Below are positions 58,600-64,000 of a stretch of 64,000 bases of DNA, in pieces (the stretch's first letter is position 1; each line of letters starts with the position of its first letter). The DNA is from Fistulifera solaris (lineage: Eukaryota; Bacillariophyta; Bacillariophyceae; Naviculales; Stauroneidaceae). A program made the translations under genes and the position numbers. The stretch is taken from positions 2,604,001 to 2,668,000 of the forward strand of contig AP026123.1 of assembly GCA_030295235.1 (NCBI GenBank). The letters run 5' to 3'. The notes beneath the pieces are model-generated. The model was not told the DNA's origin. It saw nothing but the letters and a program-made list of their open reading frames with translations, and ran no database searches.

Positions 58600-60254
58600 A
58601 TGATGTTATTGACTCTCTTTTGCTTCTGTCTATTCTTGCTGAATGTCAAGGCTTCACTTCGCCTCTCAGCTGTCGGAGTCTTAGTTCCCTCGACAGAGTA
58701 TATTCAGCAACATCGCTGTCTCTTTCAAGCACGTCGGACGGCAACGAACACAAAGAGAATGCGTACTGGACTTCCTTAACGAGTCCATTCCCTCCAGAAA
58801 CGCCTTCGGGACTGCGCGGTGAAGCAATTATTCGTGCGTTACAATCGGGACGAACCGTCGTGTATCAACCTCCTCACAATCTTAGTTTCGTCGTGAGAGG
58901 AAAGGGCTCTGAACACTTTTTAAATCAAAAATTATCACAGCGCATCTCGTTATCAGATGCAACGTTTCATCGTGCCGCCATTTTGAACCGAAAGGGTCAT
59001 GTTCTCGACATTGTAGGAGTCGCCAGTGTCAATGCAACGTACGCGGTCGTATTTCCTACGCATTTGAATCTCCAAGAACACTGGGGACCCACGATTTTTC
59101 CTCTCGATCAAGTAACGGTTGAAACATCACCGTCGTCATTTCAATGCATTTCTCTGTTTTCGAGTCGACACTGGCATGTTCAAAAGGTCTGGGAGCGATG
59201 GTTACGACAAGATAAACAGCCGAGTCGTTTATCGAGGACCAGGACCGAATACTTTCATCCAACGACAACTCAACAATCGTCATCATCCCCACAAGTAATA
59301 TTGACGACCCCCGGCAGTATCTGGTGGCCTCCCCATACAGTTGCTGCCTCCTACACGATGCTCGTGTCGAGTAGTACGCCACTGCAGGACTGCTTGTTTC
59401 CCGATGATAATGCGGCATCCAGTAGCAACAATTCACCAATGTGGCTGGGAGAACGAGAATATCAAGCATTGCGTATCGTATCCGGTCAACCTTCCTTTGG
59501 TGCGTCGGTTCCGTTTCCAGCAGCTACCGTTTTGGAGTGGGAACTCTCGCCTCTCGTCGACTTTGAAAAGGGATGTTATTTGGGACAAGAGCGCGTCGCC
59601 GCACAATCCAACAATCCACTTCCCCAGTCCCTTTATCAGATCGAGTTTTTGGAGGAAGAAAACAATGATTTTGCTTCCCTACAACGCTGGCCGACAGTGA
59701 ATGATACGGTTTACGTGCTGGGCAGTAATGAAGAATTGATTGCTGGGAAAATTGTCGAAATGGCGGAACCGGCCAGTCAAGGGACCCCGGCGATGTTAGG
59801 TTTGGCCATGGTAAAACGAGCTAATTCTTTGTTAAGACGAATGGAGCAACTCGAATTGGACTTGCCCCGTCCTCAAACAAATGATGACTTTTCGATGGTT
59901 GAAAGCAGTAGTGGTACACGCGATAAACTCGATGGGCTCGAAGTCATTGTCAATGGTGAACTCATTGGTCGATTAAAAACGCTTCCCTTTAAACTGCTGG
60001 GACAAGATAAGTTCTTGATTGACGATATGGAAGAATCACCTGACGAGGCGGTGGTAGAAGTGGAAAAACCGGAAGCTATAGACGTTCCAAAAGAAACAGT
60101 GGAAAAGAATAACAGCGAATCCATGCCCATTCCTACCGCCAAAGTTGATAGTCAAGCGGAACGAGAACGAAAAGAAGCGAAAATGGAGCTGTTACGGAAA
60201 CGTGCCGAAGAAGCCCTGGCGCGAAGACAACAAAAGAAGTCGAGTGCTACATAG
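58600..60254 (+). CDS. YgfZ/GcvT-like folate-binding protein (COG0354), probably plastid-targeted (one frameshift)
   Basis: ATG 58600 (or 58603) opens a signal peptide (MMLLTL...) that joins the main frame when one T is restored at 58618-58621, giving 551 residues and an N-terminus LLSILAECQGFTSPLSCRSL. This is a signal peptide followed by a Phe/Ser/Arg-rich stretch, consistent with plastid import, though the cleavage motif is not canonical. The core is the COG0354 fold related to GcvT: FLNQKLSQRISL, LNRKGHVLDIVGV, and the signature KGCYLGQERVA (~residue 330), the K-G-C-Y-x-G-Q-E motif. These tetrahydrofolate-binding proteins support Fe-S cluster enzymes. A Glu/Lys-rich tail (RKEAKMELLRKRAEEALARR) of about 90 residues is extra. 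Plants also have a chloroplast member of this family. Confidence 0.85.
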
Positions 60255-61262
60255 GCTAAAAGTATTTTCGCGCTTTTGTCACATCACGTGTTTTCATAGG
60301 CCTTAGCTTCTTCCGCATAGATTAAAAATATAAAATAGTTCGTTAGCTAGATTGTTGAAGCAACCCAACAGCCGCCAGAAATGCCGAGTTCAATATCTTA
60401 AAGTCGACACTAATGATCAATCTCACTTTTATCAGCTTTGATTTAGCACCGCTGGTCGTAAGACGGAAAGTGTAAATCTCAATTTTGGATAAAAAGGTCT
60501 AGTTTAGCTTTTGTACAATGCTATTTTTCAGGCGCAATAGCGATTGCGATCATTATTATTTTAGCGTTATTCGCGACTGAAGTAAGTCGTGCACGCGCCC
60601 ACATGTTGGTCTAGAGTAAAACAAGAAAACAGAGTTTGATAGCATTGTGGATGATTGTATAGCTCTACAATGAACTTTGATTGAAACTGATTATGCAATC
60701 GGACATCGCATTGGAGACAGCTTTTCGAAACAAGCGAAAATGACATTAATTAAAGCCGGATGCTCAAAATTTCGTAAACTAGCTCATGACTGAAATCCAA
60801 TCGTAGATGATTTGGCGTATACAACGCACGATAGTAAAACTATGATTTCGTCTAAGATGCCTTATTTGAAGCTAAAGATGGCTTTCAACCGCACTACTGG
60901 TGAAGGTACTGGTGCTTTATGCAACTTTTGTTTTTGTAGAAGGCAATGGCTTTGACAAAGTCGCGGAGTAACATAAGCGTCCATAGGTATTTACCATTTA
61001 CAAGTACGGAGTACCGGTACCTTACCTTAGAAACCCTTATCCTTAGTGAATCACGTTACTTTTGTACCAAGGATGACGTAGGTTATTCTTTCGGCACACC
61101 ACCACAACAACACAAGCAACGACAACGAGCATTTAGAAAAAGGAGAACAAGGAACACGTTCATTAACATCTTCTTCATCTTTGAGAGCAAGAGAAGAGGA
61201 CAAGACGGCAGTAGCTTAAGAATCGTTAACGAAAATACAACACAACAGAAAGACAGCAAATA
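60255..61262. other. Intergenic, no gene seen
   Basis: About 1000 bp, AT-rich, without a supported frame; a 105-codon plus frame just before 61263 is Thr/Arg-rich with no domain. The NDH-2 promoter is expected near the right end. Confidence 0.45.
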
Positions 61263-63224
61263 ATGATCATGACGCAAAGTCACTGGATCCTCTGCTCTAG
61301 CGTTCTTTTCGCTTTGGCTTGCACAAATGATGCCTTTGTTCCCAGTTTGCACACAAAGTCTCCTTTGACCGGAAGAGTTACTCTCTATAGTTCCGGAGGA
61401 GGAGGAGGATCGGCGGAAGAGAAACTGCGACAAGAATTGAAAGAGAATAATGACGCCATTGAAGTGAAAGACGAAATGCAGTACGCTCAAGCCGATGGAG
61501 CTTACTTAGAACGCCTCGACAGCGCGAATGAATCGATCGAGAAAGATGCGGTTGCACAAGCAACGGCGGATTCGTCGAAAACGCAGCAATCTGTAACAAT
61601 TCATAGCACTTCGTCTTCTGTCTTGGCCCAACAAATCGAGCGCATGACCAAACCCCGAGCGTACCCTTTATTTCTCGCGGAAAAAGCAGCCGAATTCGTC
61701 GAAGCAACGTATAAAGATGTCGTGCATACATTTGCCGCGCCCGATCCGTATCGCGTGAGCAACGGTAATTCACAAAAAGAACGTATTGTTATCTTGGGCA
61801 GTGGCTGGGGTTCGATTTCGTTCTTAAAAGACATTGATACCGACTTGTACGATGTTACAGTCGTGTCTCCCCGCAATCATTTCGTCTTTACGCCCATGTT
61901 GGCAGGTGCGAGTGTCGGGACGGTCGAGTTTCGATCCATTTGTGAACCGATTCGGGAAATCAATCTCAAGGCCAATTACTTGGAGGCCATTGCGACGGAC
62001 ATTGATACCGAAAAGAAAATTGTCAGTTGTGAATCCGTCTTTTGTGAAGGAAATTCGTGCGCCATTGAAGACTTTTCCATTCCCTACGATCGTCTCATTG
62101 TGACGGTCGGAGCACAAACAAACACGTTTGGTATCCCCGGCGTTCGGGAACGGTGCAACTTCTTGAAGCAAATTGAAGACGCCCGACGCATCCGGGCTTC
62201 GATTGTGAACTGCTTTGAGCGTGCCAACTTGCCCGGCTTGTCGGATGAAGAACGTGAACAGAACTTGACCTTTGCGGTGATCGGAGCCGGACCGACGGGC
62301 ATTGAGTTTGCGGCGGAGTTGCGTGATTTTGTCGAACAGGATGGTCCAAAGTACTATCCGCGTCTGCTCAAATATGTGCGCATCAAGATTATTGAGGCGT
62401 CTTCCACGGTATTAGCTCCATTCGATAAGTCTTTGCAAGAAGAAGCCATTTTGCAAATGAACAAGAGCGTGTTAATCAAAGATCCCGAAGTGCGAAATTT
62501 GCTGCCCGAACGCTTCAAATTGACCGAACTGTTACTCGACAGCTCCGTGAAGGAAGTTGGAGAAGACACTATCTTTTTGAATGACGGCACGAAAGTACCG
62601 TACGGCATGGCAGTGTGGGCGGCTGGAAACGGTCCTCTTCCCATTACGTTGAGTTTGATTGACAAGATGGGCGAGGAGCAAACGAAACAACAAGACGTTG
62701 CCCGCGGACGTCTCGCGATCGACCCTTGGATGCGTGTGATTGGTTCGGAAGGACAAATTTTGGCGTTTGGTGATTGCTCTTGCATTACGGCCGGGCAATT
62801 ACCCGCCACAGCGCAAGTCGCTTCACAACAGGGCGAGTATCTGGCCAACTTAATGAATCGCAAATACGAATTCAGTCCTCCCCGCTCCGAGGATGGCATC
62901 TTTCCGCCACCGAAGAAAGATCCAGTCCGCACCGAATCATCCTTCTCCGATGCGATTGCTAGTTTTGCCATCAACAACAGCGAATACGCAAAACCGTTTC
63001 AGTTTTTGAATTTGGGTATTTTGGCGTACACGGGCGGCGGCTCGGCCTTGGCACAAGTGACTCCAGCCCCAAATGCAGAAAGTATCAAAGGCACTGGCAA
63101 AATCGGGAATGCTGTCTGGCGAAGCGTGTATCTGAGCAAACAAGTATCGTGGAGAAACCGGCTGTTGGTTCTGAACGACTGGACGAAACGACAGTTATTC
63201 GGTCGGGATGTCACGCGAATTTAG
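61263..63224 (+). CDS. Type II NAD(P)H dehydrogenase (NDH-2), plastid-targeted
   Basis: An unbroken frame of 653 residues. The N-terminus (CSSVLFALACTNDA-FVPSLH) is a signal peptide cut before F with FVP following, a strong diatom plastid presequence, then a Ser/Thr/Arg-rich transit part. Two Rossmann folds follow: the FAD site VILGSGWGSISFLKDI (~residue 175) and the NAD(P)H site FAVIGAGPTGIEFAAEL (~residue 338). Quinone-reductase text includes NHFVFTPMLAGASVGTVEFR, VWAAGNGPLP, LAFGDCSCI and PATAQVASQQGEYLANLMN. The C-terminal SWRNRLLVLNDWTKRQLFGR is the membrane-attachment end typical of NDH-2. It oxidises NAD(P)H and reduces quinone without pumping protons. Diatom plastids lack the multi-subunit NDH-1, so this enzyme could feed plastoquinone in chlororespiration; that is inference from the presequence. 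Confidence 0.92.
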   Translation: MIMTQSHWILCSSVLFALACTNDAFVPSLHTKSPLTGRVTLYSSGGGGGSAEEKLRQELKENNDAIEVKDEMQYAQADGAYLERLDSANESIEKDAVAQATADSSKTQQSVTIHSTSSSVLAQQIERMTKPRAYPLFLAEKAAEFVEATYKDVVHTFAAPDPYRVSNGNSQKERIVILGSGWGSISFLKDIDTDLYDVTVVSPRNHFVFTPMLAGASVGTVEFRSICEPIREINLKANYLEAIATDIDTEKKIVSCESVFCEGNSCAIEDFSIPYDRLIVTVGAQTNTFGIPGVRERCNFLKQIEDARRIRASIVNCFERANLPGLSDEEREQNLTFAVIGAGPTGIEFAAELRDFVEQDGPKYYPRLLKYVRIKIIEASSTVLAPFDKSLQEEAILQMNKSVLIKDPEVRNLLPERFKLTELLLDSSVKEVGEDTIFLNDGTKVPYGMAVWAAGNGPLPITLSLIDKMGEEQTKQQDVARGRLAIDPWMRVIGSEGQILAFGDCSCITAGQLPATAQVASQQGEYLANLMNRKYEFSPPRSEDGIFPPPKKDPVRTESSFSDAIASFAINNSEYAKPFQFLNLGILAYTGGGSALAQVTPAPNAESIKGTGKIGNAVWRSVYLSKQVSWRNRLLVLNDWTKRQLFGRDVTRI

Positions 63225-63366
63225 ATATACAGAAACGAGACGACTCGACGCTATCACCGTTTAAGATTATACGGCATATCTCCGTTTCCTTTCAACAAGA
63301 ATAATTTAAAATATTATGCTTTCTGTTTTCGCAAACGAGTGAACACAGCACTTAATGACTCTCTAG

Positions 63367-63780
63367 TCAGTCTCTGGATTCCTCGGCAGCCAATTGCCGA
63401 CGACGTCTCTCTTCCATTACCATTTCTTTGTATTCTCTTGTAATATCAATTTTAGTTTTATCACTCATTCCCATTCCATTGTAAACACCATCGACTTTTC
63501 CCGACGGATTGTATTTTCGTTTTCCGTAAAAGACTTCTCCGTTGCCCATTCGTTTGGACATGAAATCGTCGATAACATCGTCCATATTCTTCAGAATATC
63601 GGTAATTCCTTGAAATGGACTTTGTAGCCACAAATTGTTGTTATTCGAGTTATCCTTGCCGGTCAAAGCAAGTGGAGAAGCGTGTTTTCTCCCGGAAGAT
63701 CCGACAGCTGGGCTCACAAGGAAGCCTTCTCCACGCATTAACAGTGCCGTAAACAGCGCGAAAACAACCCACCGCCTCAT
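63367..63780 (-). CDS. Small plastid-targeted protein, function unknown
   Basis: I chose ATG 63780 (137 residues) over the longer upstream frame because it opens directly with a signal peptide (MRRWVVFALFTALLMRGEG) followed by FLVSPAVGSSGRKH, a plastid-type F-start transit segment. The mature part is short and polar: LWLQSPFQGITDILKNMDDV, IDDFMSKRMGNGEVFYGKRK, YNPSGKVDGVYNGMGMSDKT and a charged helical C-terminus (REYKEMVMEERRRRQLAAEE). It lies tail to tail with NDH-2 (142 bp). I do not recognise the family; the polar mature part suggests a soluble stromal or thylakoid-lumen protein. Confidence 0.72.
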   Translation of the reverse strand: MRRWVVFALFTALLMRGEGFLVSPAVGSSGRKHASPLALTGKDNSNNNNLWLQSPFQGITDILKNMDDVIDDFMSKRMGNGEVFYGKRKYNPSGKVDGVYNGMGMSDKTKIDITREYKEMVMEERRRRQLAAEESRD

Positions 63781-64000
63781 TTTGTTTAGAATACAATAGA
63801 AGAGAGAATGACAGAAGTTCAAATGCCTATCTTGGATACAGAGGGTTACATGAATATGTGAATAATAATAACAAGGAAATAAAACAGAGACGCGAGAAAG
63901 AATGCGCTGACGAAGCGGCGTGTTATTCACTGTAGCTTTGAATGTACCCCAGTCGGAACGCAAATCTTTCGCGTGCTCGACGCGCGTAGCAATCAAAGCT
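63781..64000. other. Right edge, no gene seen
   Basis: 220 bp upstream of the small plastid protein, probably its promoter. An open minus frame runs to the edge but has no coding character. Confidence 0.4.

Overview
The window looks like nuclear DNA of a photosynthetic stramenopile, most probably a diatom. Several predicted proteins begin with a signal peptide followed directly by an aromatic residue in an ASAFAP-like context (for example THC-FAP, KA-FQ, NDA-FVP, TSA-W), which is the diatom-type route into a secondary plastid. Genes are intron-poor; the introns I can place are 66-110 nt with GT..AG ends. Other diatom-like traits are Pro/Ser/Thr-rich 'PT/APT/PS' extracellular repeats, Ser-rich cytosolic tails, and an SLC4 transporter. 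The species cannot be resolved by reading alone.

Layout. 1-2.36 kb: no convincing gene, with short repeats and an 18-bp palindrome. 2.36-8.1 kb: a TMEM128-like membrane protein, a LYRM2-like mitochondrial protein, a SAP-PPR protein that is probably plastid-targeted, a small plastid membrane protein and a coiled-coil protein. 8.3-10.5 kb: a 33-bp minisatellite, a relic of a GT32 gene and AT-rich simple sequence. 10.6-17.2 kb: tandem array of three GT32 (DXD) glycosyltransferases. 18.1-26.9 kb: an SbmA/ABCD-type ABC transporter, an SLC4 bicarbonate transporter with a plastid-like presequence, a PSP1-domain protein and a single-pass membrane protein. 27.3-28.5 kb: a 212-bp tandem repeat. 28.5-40.2 kb: RFC1, a large membrane protein with a PLC-like domain, an HMG-box protein and a glutathionyl-hydroquinone reductase. 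40.3-42.9 kb: a 57-bp minisatellite abutting an unrecognised gene, then dispersed repeats. 42.9-52.5 kb: an amino-acid transporter, a secreted DUF6174-like protein and a ~2000-residue protein joining BPI/TULIP-like modules to PqiA/LetA-like membrane modules. 52.5-58.5 kb: a decayed block with a disrupted LRR-like gene, a deleted serine hydroxymethyltransferase pseudogene, a 228/456-bp satellite and palindrome-rich repeats. 58.6-64 kb: a YgfZ/COG0354 protein, a type II NAD(P)H dehydrogenase and a small protein, all with plastid-like presequences.

Two themes stand out. First, about a dozen otherwise good genes are each broken by one or more single-nucleotide length changes, mostly in homopolymers. 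In every case one base restores the full family-like frame, and the corrected lengths and intron phases close exactly. This points to consensus errors in a long-read assembly rather than mass pseudogenisation, so spans below are given for the whole gene and the breaks are noted. Second, one palindrome-rich repeat family (CCAGAATTTCTGG and variants) recurs in several arrays in both orientations, and a second satellite family occurs near both ends of the window.

Functionally the genes are mostly unlinked housekeeping. There is a loose set of plastid candidates (SAP-PPR, SLC4, NDH-2, YgfZ-like and two small proteins) and a locally expanded Golgi-type glycosyltransferase family. The most novel single object is the TULIP-like/PqiA-like fusion at 46.4-52.5 kb, which suggests a one-chain lipid-handling membrane machine.
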